Positions 35,434-50,400 of a stretch of 64,000 nt of DNA are shown here, piece after piece; within the stretch, counting starts at the first letter, position 1, and every line of letters starts with the position of its first letter. The notes below the pieces were generated by a model. That model was given only the letters and a program-made list of their open reading frames with translations, did not search any database and was not told where the DNA came from. Made by a program: the position numbers and the translations under genes. The stretch covers positions 1 through 64,000 of the forward strand of contig NW_020170573.1 of the NCBI RefSeq assembly GCF_000524195.1, in the 5' to 3' direction. The DNA is from Echinococcus granulosus. Lineage: Eukaryota; Platyhelminthes; Cestoda; Cyclophyllidea; Taeniidae.

Positions 35434-38400
35434 ATGCGTGAGATGTCACGACTCAGCATGCGCCGCTACCAATCGCACCTGGGCGAGATGCCCGAGCCCC
35501 TGAGAAAAGTCGCCATTCTGGGCAAGCCTGTGTTTAGCGCCGGCCTCGAGTTTTGTTGGCAGGTCTACGAGGCTCAACTGCAGGAATCGAAGGAGGTGAA
35601 TCTCATGTTGCAGAGTCCTTTAACAAAAACTTGATATTTCTGTATGAGAAGAGTGGGCTGAAGTCAATCGCCCAACTTGCGATAAAGAGGATTTAGGATT
35701 TCATGACAACGTTTTGTCCTTAAGTCTTTTATTATGTTCCTTGTGCCTCCGGCGTTAAATTTTAACAGTAATGAAGGTGCAGTTATTTGCTGAGTTTTGG
35801 TACCTAACAATCTCAACGTATATAGACTACTTTTAACTAAATGAAGGAAGAAGGATCCAAACACTTACGCCTCTCAATTTTTAATTAATTTAAGCTATTC
35901 ATTCGCCTCGACTAGAATCATGGTTTTGGCACTTCATATCAGCTACACTTCAGAGGTTGTTTTTATGTGTTTTGTGTTTTCATAATGGGCAGTATTAACC
36001 TCAGGGTTGCTCACGTCATTGATGATTTTTAAGGCAAAAAAATAGCCCTAATAGAATGCATCACCCCACTTTCAAAGATGCTTAAGCCTAAAAAAGTGCC
36101 GTAGGACCTTGCAACCGCCAGAGGAAAGGTCAAAAAGGCCATTTCCTGAAGTGAAAAGCGAAATTTGTTAAAAATGTTTTACCAAAGTCTGACTATGTAT
36201 TCTGGTTGTTGACAAAAACACTGCTAAAAACAGGCAGGATGCTTTCAAGTGCATGCATGCATATGCATATGGGGCTACCAGAGCGATTCATTCGTGTCTG
36301 CATTCCTAGATTTGTTCAGCCTTTGTTCTTACCAAACTTGTCACCGACAAGACGGGGAAAATGAGGAAACGCGAAATAAATTTGGAAATCTGCCGCAAGG
36401 AAATAGGGACTCTGCGCAATCTGCAACACAAAAGGATTCTCAAGATATTCACCGAATCAGAAGAGAACTGGTAAGAACTTTCAGCGGAGGCATAGGCGGA
36501 GCTGATACCAAAGCAATGTAGGATGAGTAATAAAACCACGAAGGTTTTTCAAATCTTTTCGAACAAATTTATGCGTCATTTGTCCTGCATAGTTCTCTCA
36601 TTAAACTTGGAATTTGACTTGTATTTTGTACAAGCAAAGGTCTGCTTTAGAAGAACAGATTTGGTATTGATAAACATTCACTTTTTAAATTTAGCTATTA
36701 TCTCTCCTGGATCAGTGAGCCTTTAGCGGGCACACTCCAATCTCTTCTCGACAAATCTCCAAGAGGAGTAAGTCAAAATGACTTACCTCGCAGTTTTTCC
36801 ATGAAGCAAAATCAAGATGGTGCTTTGAATGGGATAAAGTGGTCACGAGGGCGAAATTGCCCCTCCCACTAACCTTTGAGCTTTCAGAAATATGGAAGCA
36901 GCTAAAAAGAATGTTTACATGTTATAGGTGGTAATGGTACTAATTTTGATAACAAATAATGAAAGATGAGGGCCCGGGTCTGAGTAACATTGACGTGAAG
37001 TGCCTGACGTTTGAATTTTATCATGCTAGAATAAAGATTGATGGGTGTCACCTTATTCACAGGTGCATTGGGAAGTATTTATACATTAAAGATTCGTCAA
37101 AATAATGTATTTCCCTAATTTTATTTTTGCTTACCTAAACTTCCCTTCCATATTGCTAGAGTCAGCTTATCTTACGGTAATTTTGGAGCACATTATTGAA
37201 CTGCAACATATAAAGAGCAAAAGTAAGGCTAAAAAATGAATGAATTTTTTTGGAGGTAATTTCTTGGACACCATTTAAACATTGCTCTAGAACTGAATCC
37301 TCATTCTCATTTTAGCAACTTCTGGGGATGGAGCTGGAAATTATACTTGGAGTTTTTCAAGTAAGCATTTGGTTTTTTGGGTGGGAAGAAAAGCGCATTT
37401 GATATCAACAGGTCCAAATCAGAGCTTAAAAGATTTGCTTGGTCAGGCAGCTACTTTAAAATTACTGGTTTAAATTACCACATCCCCTTTTCCATTTTTG
37501 CTGCACGCGAAACAAAATCTGGAGAGAGTAAATCGCGGTTAAGATCAAACTCATCACAGTTTTCCATTGATGAAAGAATCTAAAAGACAGCTGAAAGTCT
37601 TTACCTTTGTTGCGCTCTAGAAAAGAAATCAGCTAGCTTCAATTAAAAATTGAAATAATGAATCCTTTTAGTGTGTAATCTACTCATTCTTTGGCCCGTG
37701 TAAGTTTAGAATTTAAGTGATGTATGCATAACCAGTAACCAAAAGACATTTCGCCCTTTTCTAATGTCTTCTCTACACGTAGTTGATGGAGGCTTGTGGC
37801 AAATTGTGGTTCTATAACTTCAGGTAAACAGTCATCTAAGTCCCAATGCATTACTTACCCTCCACATGTGGTAGCATTTTTGGGTCATCATAGATGTATA
37901 ACTATAATAATTTCTATTTAGACTTCTCTATCTCCACATTTAGGTTGAGGAAGCCGACTTACAGTCCATCTACATTTAAAGGATAAAATGGTTGTCCTAC
38001 GTTCCTAGTCGCTCGTCGATTGTCATACTTACTTCTAAAAGGGCAAACAATATGGACTTTGCATAATATTTCTGCTTTTCATTAATAATGGCAGTCATTG
38101 ATGGTAAAGTAACCATACCCTGGAAGAGCACCTTACAAAAATACCAGCAGTAAAAAGTGGTGATGTACCACACGGGAGTGCCAAAATACGCTAAGACTTC
38201 GTTGAGTAATGATGGTTTGGCCAGAAAATTTTATGATCAATGAAATTTAACCAATTTTAAGCAAATATGCTCCAGCAATTTCCACTGCTTTTGAAGAGGC
38301 GAGTCCTACAAGAATGACCAGGCATCATTTGTTGATTTTTTTCTAGGTAACAGACGCTCTGCGTTACTTGCATGGAACCCAGAACCTGATGCATTGTAAC

Positions 38401-41400
38401 ATTTGCCCATCATCCATTTTTGTCAACATCTGCTTCCAGTGGAAGTTGGGTGGATTTGGACTTGCGGAAAGCAGTGCTGACTCAGTGAAGGTATGTCACG
38501 ACTCACAGAAAGCTCGGTTTTGTCTTTTATACACCCGAATTGGCTCAGACTATAGTGGTTTTCATAAATGGGCTTTAACGTAGAATCCAAATTCTTACTA
38601 ATAGCAAAATAAGCGCAGTAATCCGCGATTCAATTCTCGATGCTTCAAAATGCATGTTCAAATGAAACATATTTATACATAGTAAATAACTGACAAAGCT
38701 GGCATCCATCACTTTGGTACTTGTAGCCACGCGTAGTAGACGTAAGGATTAGTTCAGAGCTTTCGATTGTCTTAAAATTCAAGGGACCTCACCGATTAAC
38801 GTCCCCTTTATTCAGCAGACATCCCAGCTTATCAGCTAACGCGACTTTTGTCGTATCGGCGATTCTTTACGCACATAGTATCCACCCTGAAAGACACATC
38901 ATGAATGACGATTGGGTTAACAGGAATTTGCAAGCATTTTTACGAACGAGCCTCGATTTTAACAAACGAATTTGTGGTTTTCATGGTTGTTTTACGCTGG
39001 ATTTTATGACTAAATATTACAACACTATTTAAAAATCAGTTAATTTGATTCAGCCTACACCGTCATTCCAGACCTATTGCAGGTTTACCAACTACCAAAA
39101 GGAGCTTTAAAATTAATACTCTCAATCATTGACAACATTGCATCCTCCTTCGTCAAAATAAGGCTAGCTTCACGGGTTTCAACCCGAAAGGTGGGAGGAA
39201 CTTGCAGCCAGACCTGGACTACATTGCACCAGAGGTTCAGTTGCATCACACAATGTCTCCTCTGGCGGATATCTTCTCCCTCGGCATGGTGATCTGCTCT
39301 GTCTTCAACGACGGGGTCTCCCTTCTCCATTGCGAGGGCAGCGTGGCGAACTATGTGAAATGCATTTCATGCGTAAGCCAGAGGCGACAGGCCTGCAACC
39401 ATCCCTTAACCGTGCATTTACCCCTTCCATCATACTGAAGTCGTTTGTTAGAAAAAAGCTGTTTAGCGAGTAAATTTTACCTTCTAGATCCACCATTATA
39501 GCCGTTCTCATAGGATAGTAGCTTAGTGATCTTATTTCGGCAACACTATTGTAAGCATGCAGTTAAGCATGGTAAATGACGGATATCTTGAGAAGTCAAC
39601 CAATGAGGTAATTAGATGTAGCAGGGGTAGGAAGTAATTTAAACTCAAGCCTTTATCACTTGTTTTTAATGTGTTTTAAGGTGATACCATCGACACTCAC
39701 GTGTGAGTGCAAATATACTTACGCATTCTTGTGTCTGATGAGCATAAATTTTAAATTTTTTTAGTAAAATAGTGCTTTGAAGCAAAAGCCCCGTGGTTTT
39801 TTAAGCCTAGTTAATTCTGCTCGCAACTTCTTCACTAATTAAACCATAACAGATAAAGTAGATTCGGTGTTTTGATGATTCACAAATGCTTTTCTATTTA
39901 CTTTAGGAGATTAACGTCTGAGAAGTTTTGAAATTATTCCTCAAGAAAACTACCCTCAATATTTAAATTACAACAAGCTAAACCGAAGTAAATATTTGAT
40001 AACTGGACTGGTTTAGCTTCTATTCTTATTTAACCATAAATTAAGATTTAAAGTGAAGAGACAGGCGGTAAAGAAGTTGGTAAACAATTGTACTCTTACA
40101 AGCACATATGACTAACGCCCCTCTATGCATTTCAAGGGTATACTGTGTATCTCATCTGCTGGGAATACCCATTCACTGGTGCGATACGACGTTCACACGC
40201 GGTGGAAGCGGTAACAGCTCACATCCTAACCTTAATAGTCCTCCTTTCATGGGTGCTTTAGCTAGTATTACCCCGTGGCACTTCGTGTTAAAATAGAAAG
40301 GGATAGCTATTGTTAGGCGTTTCATTCATCCATCGTAGCGCCTGGACCGTCCATAATGTCCAAAGAAGTCATAATACTAGGGCCGAATTAGTATTGCTGG
40401 CGTAGAGAAGGGCTGGGAAGGGGCTACTGGCATGGCCTGGAGACTAGGCGATCCGGCGGAGCCTTTATTGCGAGCGAAGCCAAAACGAAGAGCTAGCAAT
40501 ATACTATACTATGTTAACCATGGATACTTGCTTAAGTAGTCCAAAAGTCCTACAGGCTGCATATTAGGTGCTAATTTATTTTAACCATTACTATACCTCT
40601 TGAAATAGCGAGAGCATTGACCTTTCTAAGTATAGCTTTTCCATGGGATATGAATCATATCTTAAGCGATTATTTAAATTTCCATCTTTTTTTCCTTTCT
40701 TCAAACCAAGTCAAGCTATCGGAATTCACAGCTAATTGTGTCGCCAAGAGAAGGTTCTACTGATAGATAATCGAGTGAGGATGGGCTTTTTTCGCACTAT
40801 CCTTTTTAGTTGTTAATGTGCCGAAACGATAGAAAGAATTGAACCGGCTCAAAAGAGTAGTCATTTTTTGCCACCTTATGCATATCCCTCTTTCCTAATT
40901 AGACTTTTCATTTAAAATACAACGTTTTAAATAAGAGCCCGAAATAATAATAGTTGAAGATTAAATACTTTATCTTGGCAAGATGTTCTACTCAATTGTG
41001 CCGTAAAATCGCATCTAGGTTAGCCAGTTAACGGCCTTTCTTCAAATTATGGCTAACAAAGAATGATAAAATTATTTACGTGTTTACAGGGCATAGTAAA
41101 TTTACTACATAAATTACTTTTTTTAGTTACCTCAAAAGTTTCAAGAGATCAGTGATCGAATGCCGAAACCCCTAATTGAACCAGTACGAAAGATGATCAG
41201 CCAAGATGTCCGAGAACGACCCACATCCCAACTCCTTGCCCTGGTAGGTTTTGTCTTCCCAGTTAGCCTTCCAGTACCTTGAATAGATGCAAGCACTTTG
41301 TGCACAGGCATTAAGCAGTCACTTTAGTTGGAGTTTATTTAAGGTTGAAAGTATCTTTGTTTTCTACTGTATAATATCAAAAGTGTAGTTGGGCACAACA

Positions 41401-44400
41401 TCACGTCACACGATTTGGTGACTGAATTTTGGCATATCGGTGGTTTAAACAAAGAGCCCCAATACTGGCTCATGTTGCCTGATGGTTTTGTGTAATGTCT
41501 ACTTTAGCATCCGAATGCCTAATTATCCTCAAAATTGTCAAAGTCGAGAATCTAGATGTTTCAGGTATCAAATCCAAATTAGCGCTTTATTTTTAGGTCT
41601 GCTTATCAAAATAAATGTGGTGACATTACAATAGAGATTAAAAATAAAGATATAAAACCGGATTACAACTGAAGGGGGGGGGGGATGGGGATGAGGGGGA
41701 GGGAAGGAGAGATAATCGCATGAAGTCAAGACGCAGGCTAATTTGATTGCCTGTCATCCTACTGTCGCTGTACTGATTCATTACTTCTTCGCGCACCTCA
41801 AGTTACCTTGTCATCCCTCTTTGCTGCTGGTGGAGATAAACACTTCACTGCTATTACGCTGAAAGAGAAATGCTCTAGCCTACATATAAACCGACCACAT
41901 TTTCAGGGCTCTGCATGGTATGCCATTTACGATTAGCCATTATAAGTCCATTAAGAATCCGACCATCTGGACATCCTACGATAGGTAAAGTTTATGTCCA
42001 CAAATATGAAGCAAAGTTTTCATCAAGTTGTGAATTCCTAACTTCCATTTTGCAAGTAACTTTGATTTCAAATGTCAAATCGTAGCTAAAATTGTCTCGA
42101 ACGTAGACAATCCATGTTGGAACCACGAGGGCATTTTCAGTCTTCTTGGCTAAAGTTTTGGCTAGGTTTGACATTTCTCTCTGCTTCACAAAGGTCAGCG
42201 GCATACAGGGGTCATGACAAAAAGATAGAAAAGGGTAAACAAGGTCTACAAGCCGCTATATAGCAAAAAAACAAGTGAAACATCTACTATGGGCTAGCAT
42301 TGAATAAGATGAGGTATCGCAAATGCAACGCCTGTTTATTTATTCGGGCCCTGCTTTACAAGTGCGCAGGTGGTTACACTAAAACTGCGTCCCAAGCGCT
42401 TTGGTAACATTTTGAAACGAAGTTACCCGGGGAAGTTCTTGATCCGAGGCCAATTACATTTTTTAAAAAAGGCCATTGAGAAACAGTTGAATTAGTCCGT
42501 CGAAAGTACGATTACACATCTGCGTGGTTGTGGTGGTCGGTCTCTCACCTTTAAATCTAGAAAGTAAACTTGTGGAAACATGTAATTACTTGGTAAAGTT
42601 AGGTCTACTGAAACCACGGTTCTGTTCAACAAAGCACTTGTAATTAATTAATTAATTACAAATCTCCATGTTATCTTAAATGTGGATTTAAGGTTCTAAT
42701 TTTCATTTATAAAGCTAATTGCACCAAGGGATATACAACAGTAGCCCATGGACCGGCATTGTTTCGAAGCAGCCCTGGTACTTGGAAGAGGATAAAGGTA
42801 CTCGATTAAGGTATTCATGTTGTGGACGAAGAAATGCGATTCCATCTGCATCAACAAGTCTACTGAAGTGAAGTGGCAGAAGTCATACTAATCAGAGGAC
42901 CATGAGTGCCCTATCATTATTGGTTTGTTTGACAGCAACAACACTAAAGAAGACAGTGTTTTGAGCAGAGATAGTCTATTTCATCTAATTTTTTTCTACT
43001 GGGCCAAATTCTTGCATTTTCCCATATTATAGGCCTAATTGTCAGTTTTCTCTACTACATGGCTAACTGCATAAATGAACTGAATGTATGGAAAATTTGC
43101 ACCCTGATGGAGACGGGGTGATGACCCCACTCTCTGCAGGGATTCGTGGTAATCCATCATTTTAGCAATGTTTCGTACACATCATTCAAGGCGATCCATT
43201 TGAGGAAGTAGTTTTTCGACTTTACCGTAATTTACATTGAGGGTGAACACCGATATATTACAATCCATTAGGAAAGTTTTCCCTCTTTACAGTCCGGACC
43301 CCAAGTTCCAATCGCTATCGATGGAATTGTGAGGAGTGTATGCGGCTATCCATAGAGCTGTTTTGTTGTCAAATAAAGGTTTAAAATCTGCTTAAGAAAT
43401 GTACCAGTACTACAGCTTATCGAGACTACCCTGGAGACCAAAGAAGACATAATACTTGGGTAGAACACGCCTTTATATATATATGGTTTACGGTTAGGCT
43501 TGGGGCTACTGGCAAGGCCCGGAGGCCAGCCCACCCAACGAAGGTACAATGGCGGATCACTTAAGCGGCCTGTTTACCAACATATTATATAGTATTCAAA
43601 ATTTTTATAAGTGTAACAGCACTTTTAGCTCACCATTTCATGTTCAGTGGAAACGTCGATTTCAACTTAGCTGTTTGTCGGCATGTGATGAAGATTTAGG
43701 GAAGCAAACTAACCTGACTCATCTCATTGACCTTCTAGGTACTAAAAACAGTAACTCAAACGAGACATTTAGATAGCATGTGACTTTTGATGGATGACCC
43801 ACCGTTATAAGGATGGTTATTTATTCAAATGCACTAGAGATGAGTCAAGTCACATTTTGACTGCATAAATTAGAATGTCCGCAATGAAATAAACATGTAG
43901 CCTCCAATCCGGTGAATTGCTAAGCTATGGTAAATTAAATGGCGAACCCTTTGGTTAATTTGCATTTTAGTCGACTTGAGTACTTCACATTAAGCTTTTC
44001 GCAGTTTGTTCAATGAATAGACAAAAATTGGACAATTTTGGAATTGCTATTTGTCAAACGATAAACCGGCCTCATTAAAAACAAAAAATCCCCCGTTGCA
44101 TCTGTAATAAAAACAAGGTTTTTCAAATATGCCGAAAGCACAAGATAAGAATAGGCCGATGAAAATTTCCCATGACTTCCAAATATCGTTTCCACGAAAG
44201 CCATGTCACTAGTGTGTAAAACTGCTGTGTCTTATTTGGCTTAGCTCAAGCTCTTCAATGAACCCTCCCTCCTCTCGTACGAGGGACTCTTGACTCTTCA
44301 AACTCGATCACAAAATCAGATCAAGGAATTCTTCAATCGTTTCGCCAAAGCCATTCCCGAATTTGATGAGGTAACAGTATTTCCTTGGTCACTGGTTAAT

Positions 44401-47400
44401 TTAACCAGCCTTCCCGTGTATTTCGAAGTCTTTGGTAACGGCTGAATGCATCACATAAGTGGCTCTTTAAATAATCAAAGCCATAAATAGGGTCTTTAAT
44501 GTCAGAAGATCCCCGTAAGCCATCAGAGGTTAAGTTAGTTGGAGTCCTAAGGCCTCAAATACAAGATTTCAAGCCTCGTGTTAGAGCTATTTCTCAATGA
44601 ACTCGTTACTTTAAGAACAGTTTATGTTTGACTTCTTGACAGGTTGTTAGTATTGCGTGCTCCAGAGGCCTACCACCTTCAATTCCCAGTCACAATAAAT
44701 TATCTAATCTTTGACAGTTGCGCGATTATTTCCCAGGGAATTTGGTGTGCACAAATATATATTAGTGATGTGAAATAAAAATGAATTGTCTTGGGAAGAT
44801 GCTTCTCGAGTCTTCCAACCAAAAGGGCGAAAATCGAGGTTAAAACAGTTGCTTTCACTGAAAGGAAAAACATGTCAGGCACACAGCATTGCTGCTTCTA
44901 TTTAATTCTAGTTAATTAAATAAATTGTGCCTTTCCTTTTTGGGGACAAATGCGTTTTCAGGTAAAAACGGTTCCTAGCTGAATAGACACGTAAAAAAGA
45001 CGACAACGCCCATCGGGTAGAACGACAGATTTTCCTGTTCATTTAAGCCATTTAAAGTAGTTTGCACCAAAGAGTTGGTGGATGCAATGAAGCGGGTAGC
45101 CCCCTCCAGCACAAATAAGCTGGTATTTTGAAGTTTTTGCGGAATGTGCTAAAACTTGTAGTGGTTTTGTGCATGCAAAGCCTGACCTAGTTTCGCCGAA
45201 AACCAACATCTTCAAGGGGTATTTTGCAGGACTTCCGTTACAAGAAGGTGCTTCCACTGTTGTGGGAGTGGTATGACAGTCACCCTGATCTTCAGTCCTT
45301 CGTCCTCCCCTCCATCCTAGCCGCCACTCACATTGCTGAAAGGGCTGATTTCGATCTCCACCTGCACGACCGACTCTGCTCCGCACTGCGGAGTCACAGG
45401 AGCAAACAGGTGAAGGATGTATACAATCCGTACAGACTAGCGAGTGATGCAACTATACCTTATTAAAGGTGTTTTCTGTCCCATTTTTTACGTTTGTTGC
45501 TTAGTGGCTGTTAGGAACATTGTGCAACTGACGTTACTTCAGTTCTTGGCAAAAAAATAATTATCTTCATAAAACCCTATTGTTCAATATATGTTGAATA
45601 GAAAAGTTGGTGCCAAAAGTTGGTGAGAATAAATGGGGCGCCACTTTGTCATTTCCACCTTTCCTACGTTGCACCTTTTAGCATTGAATTAGCTAAATGC
45701 TTATACGGGCATAAACTAATAAAGATGTTTTATGCTCACATAAACTTATTTTTAAGTAGGCGTCATTAGAAAAGCCCATTTGCCGCCATTTGGCAGGAGA
45801 TAAAAGATGTGCTTTTTCGCTTTTACGATGCACCGGCCTGCATTCTTGATACTTCTGCCTTATCGTAAAACTAGATTCGAAAATGTGGTTAAACGTATCT
45901 GCGAACCTTTGTTTTGGGGCATTGTGCCCAGGACGATGGGTTGCCGCTAGTTTACCCGATTTCAACTGCTACCTCTGCCTCTATTACTAGTCAGTCTCAT
46001 GAGCAGGATTTGCCCACTCAGCCTTTGTTCTTTTCTCATAAAAATACTGCATAGTTGTGATTAAAAAGTAGTATACGCGTAAGGAGTCTCCAATCTTCTT
46101 AAAAATATAAGAATCTTAGTGTACCTTGTCACTGTCAAGAAGAGGTTAGTGACAGATTGTACGTACTATTAATACATGACAAAGTGGGGGAAATTTTCGT
46201 TGGGATCTCAGTGAACATTGTGTACCTGATGCAGAGAGCAGAATTTTTATGGTCTGTGAGATAACGCATCGTTTTATAAGAAGTGAAGTATATCAAGGTT
46301 TGCGTCCTTTGAAAATAAAAGTCACCTACATCTAGCTACTAAACAATTTATATGCTCACCTTAGACGTGAGAAGTCGGAGCAGGAATGGTCTCTGCACTC
46401 TACCAACCTGTTGTAAGTAAATTTAAAAAAGACACTGCAAAAAATAATCAAAAGAGGTGGTGCTTTCTTGACAGAACCCAAGGGAATAGCTCATGTACAG
46501 GGCAGTGGTAATTATTAGGTCACGGACCTTGGCGCTGCCGATCGGAGATGCACTCTCTAATAACAAAGTAATTATAGGCTCACGAGAATTCTTTTGACAA
46601 GAATTTTTGCTCTTTGAAACTGCTTCTGTCTACACAGCCTAACAGGTAGCTAATGGATGGCACTTTTCATTTTTTTTTTAAGCCAGACAAATCATCAGCT
46701 GGACTTTCGAAACGCCCTTTTCACTTCTTTAAGGCTTCAGTTGCATCGAGATGATTCTGCTGTTATAAGTTCATACTTATTAGATTCTAGCACGTAATTT
46801 ATTTCATCCCTTTCAGACAAGTCTAGTTGCACTGGATTTGGTAGAATTCTTCATAAAATACCTCACATCCGAGGAAATCGTTGAAATAGTTCTACCCGAC
46901 ATCGCCAGCTGCATCAGGATTGGCAGTCGCAAGTCCCTGGTAAGCGTACTCCAACCTTACTCTGAATATTCCATTTGAATAGTTAATTTGTTTGGTAATG
47001 TTTTAGTAGGGGCAGTCACCGTGAGGGAAGGACTCCTTGAAATGTTTTTGAGCTGCAATAATTTCATGTTGAACGAGGGGCTGACACTACGCCTTCTCTC
47101 CTTATAACCAGAGCATTAAAATTTCATTTCACGTTTTTTTCCAAATGTGCAGTAGGAAAACAGGAACTAGGTTTTTGGTTAATGCAATATTTAATTTGCC
47201 ATTAATAATTGAAGTAGACAGCACTGGAGATGCTAATCTTTAAATTTAGAGGTCTTAATGAATTTTAAAGAGAATTTTTTATCTTCGGTGAAATGACCAG
47301 TGTAAAATGTTTTGTCATTACTGAAAGACATTTGCAGCGGAATATCCATATGGCTTGAGTTTGATTCTACAACACTTACCGGTGCTAAAATTCTGTGCAC

Positions 47401-50400
47401 ATCAGTACTGATTTTAATGTCCTAGGACCCGGTAAAAAATGCCGTCTACGTTTTGCACGACTATCTTGGACCAGAAGAGCTAGAAAATCACGTCTTTCCA
47501 CTACTAAAAGACGCTATCGAGGAGAACGATTCTTCTGGTTTGGTATGTGAGATTGCCTTTAAAATATCTAGTGGATCTTAATCTAGTTGTGGATTATTTA
47601 AGCTGAAGTAGGCCGGACACTAGAGTACATGCATTTTTCTATCTTTCCTGCTGGTGAGACGTTTTGTTCTCTCATATTTTTAGACCAGTTTATTTTCTCT
47701 TATTTTTACTATGCACAATAAATATCTAAAAAGATAAGGTAATAACTTACAAAGTGCACAGATTTTATTCGAAATCGTGGTTAGAATGGCGCAAGGTGAC
47801 ACCAAATATACGGATTGGATCAGCTGACCAATTTATTATTTAAACCCTCCAGAGACCGTCTAGAAATGGAGCTGTTTTCGTCCGTTTGCGAAGTAAAATT
47901 TATCTCCTTCATGGGAAGCCCTCTAAATACGAGCCGGATTGCATTGGATTAGAAGGAGGCGGTTAAATTTACTTCACATCTATAGACTGCAATGTCTATG
48001 GAAATTACTATCCCTTAAACACTTGGCACTTAGTTTGATTGAAGAAAATTAAATGCTCTTATTCCTGGCTTTCTAAAATAAGTTCGCGAACCACTTATTT
48101 ATCCATGATTGTTTTTCAGTACCTTGAAATAGGGACCTTTGACAATTACGGGAACTTCCCTCACTTCACTTCACTCACATTGCAAAGTTATTAAGCTAAA
48201 TTTTGACAAGGACACGCTGACCTCAGGCACATTTATTCCCCTCTGCATTGAACTTTAAAGTCATTATTGTCGGATAATACTACCTGCTCTGCAACAAAAC
48301 GACAGGTAAAGAGAATGATAATTGCTACCGTAAAGTTACAACTCCCTTCTACCCACCATGCGTGGACTTTCTGTAAAAGACCCTTTTCTGTCGTCAGCGA
48401 GGCGGAAGAGTTGATGCTCTCAGCAGGTAATAATGCGCCCTCTTGTCGAAATCTTAGATTCAGAACGTGATGCTGGATTGCATAGAAAGTCTCGTTCCTC
48501 ACTGCAGACCGGTATTCGTGACCAAGGACCTGCTTATCTTCCTGGCCTCCATGCCCACTGCCAACATCGAAGTTGTATTTAATGTTGCAGGTAATGTTTT
48601 TAAGCCCAACAAGTACGTTTCAAGATGATTAGGAATGAGTTAAAATGGACGCATCAGTGAAGTGCGCCTCAAGCTTTACTTGTTCACTCAAATCGTGTGA
48701 TAATCCAATGCATCACTGACTGACCTAAACTGAAATGTCCTAACTCTGAAGCTTGGATTTTCTCATCTTCGACTGGTGCCACAGACGCGTAATACGCATT
48801 CGCAATCGGTCCAGCAGTACTAAATCGTGTTGCAAGCGGATCGGTTGAGTTTTAAAACAATAAAACAGATGCATTATAGTCATTGTCTAATGGTAATCGT
48901 ACTACTTTGATTATTTGTTTAACCCGTTGTTTTGATTTCATGGGCACTTGAAGCTCAGACTCTGTACTCCCACCCAGCGGCAATACGTCGACAATGCACA
49001 TTCTGCCCTAGTATTGCGTGTTCTTACATTTTCAGGAAAGACTCGGAGCGCTACAACAAATAAGTTATTAACTTTCGAATTTTAGGATTTAAAGTTGAAT
49101 TTGTCAAAAGGAAAATAACAAATAATTTGACAATGGAACAATAAAGCACCTCATTTTGGTAACCAGTTTTCCTCTGCCCTAATAGCGAACGTGTTTTTTT
49201 CCTCAATTCACCTTCTTCTCAAAATGACACTTAAAAAGAAAATCGCAATTCGGTGATGGAATTTTGCGAACTGCCAGTTATTGATGAAGATCTAGTTTCA
49301 AAAATAACACATATTAATGCGAGGTTTTGTGTGGATTGAAGATGCTTGGAGAAGTTTTCACTATGGCAACATCATCAGAACTAAATCATTCGAGCATAAG
49401 ACTCTTAGTACACCTCCGGTCGTTTGGCTTTTGGATGAGTCTATCAAATCCCAACGTCGAAGCAATGCAGCCTCCTGTGGTATACACGACCGCAGCTAAT
49501 CTTTTCGAATCATCAAACACCTGCACTCCCTAAAATATGCACATTTCGCAAACTCAAGCATGTGATCAAGAAATATTGTTATCCTCTTGATTGCACGAAA
49601 GTGTACCTTTTGAAGAGCAGGCAAAATTACGTGTTGCGTCGCGAGTTTCCGACTAGTGCTTATGGCATAATAAATAGTTCAATTTTTCATTCAATTTTTT
49701 CCTTAACCTCCCCATTTTTCAGCAATGCAAACCGGTGAGTTAAATCAGCATTTGACTCACAACAGATGTTTGGAGCTCCGTAAATTTAAAAATGCAAATC
49801 CAACAGACCCTTAGGCAACAGTCATCAAGCGCGAAAAGTATTGAAGCACTACGAGACTTTCTTGAAGGTAAAAGAAGACATAATAACAGGGCAGAATATG
49901 CACTGCTGACATATAGAATGGCCGCTCGGTTACTGGCACGGCCTAAAGGCCACGCCACCCAGCAAAAATACAAAAACGGAGTCTTAAGTGCCCTTGAAGA
50001 AAAAAAGGAAGTGTTAAACGAATGATTGAGGCATTATAGTACCGTATTTTGTTCCTAAAAATCTGCTTTTTGTCTTGCCTGAGTACCGCCACATTTGAGT
50101 GTGTATAAAATGACGGGCTATGACAAAAATGCGGTGGTTGTTTAAAAATTACTCCTCCCCAAGATATCAAATTTCACTCACTCAAAGTATGCCTTTTATT
50201 ACTTTTTTATGCCAAGATAACTTTCATTTCAACCAGTCTATATCATTTCTGGAAATTTATAAGACTGCTTAGAAGAACATGCTATTTCATCATGCTTACT
50301 TAACACTTAGCTCAACAGGAAGGTAGTGAACATGAGACGTCAAGTGATGCAGTAATTTCATTCTTTGTTTATTAGGCATCTTTCGTAAGGTGCTTTGCGA

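Noticed and set aside
35144..35449. Open frame of 101 codons on the minus strand upstream of SCYL2
   Set aside because: No family resemblance, no splice context, and it overlaps the SCYL2 first exon region on the other strand.
45039..45452. Open frame of 137 codons on the minus strand
   Set aside because: It is the shadow of SCYL2 exon 9 (45230-45409), whose plus-strand reading matches the family and keeps phase.
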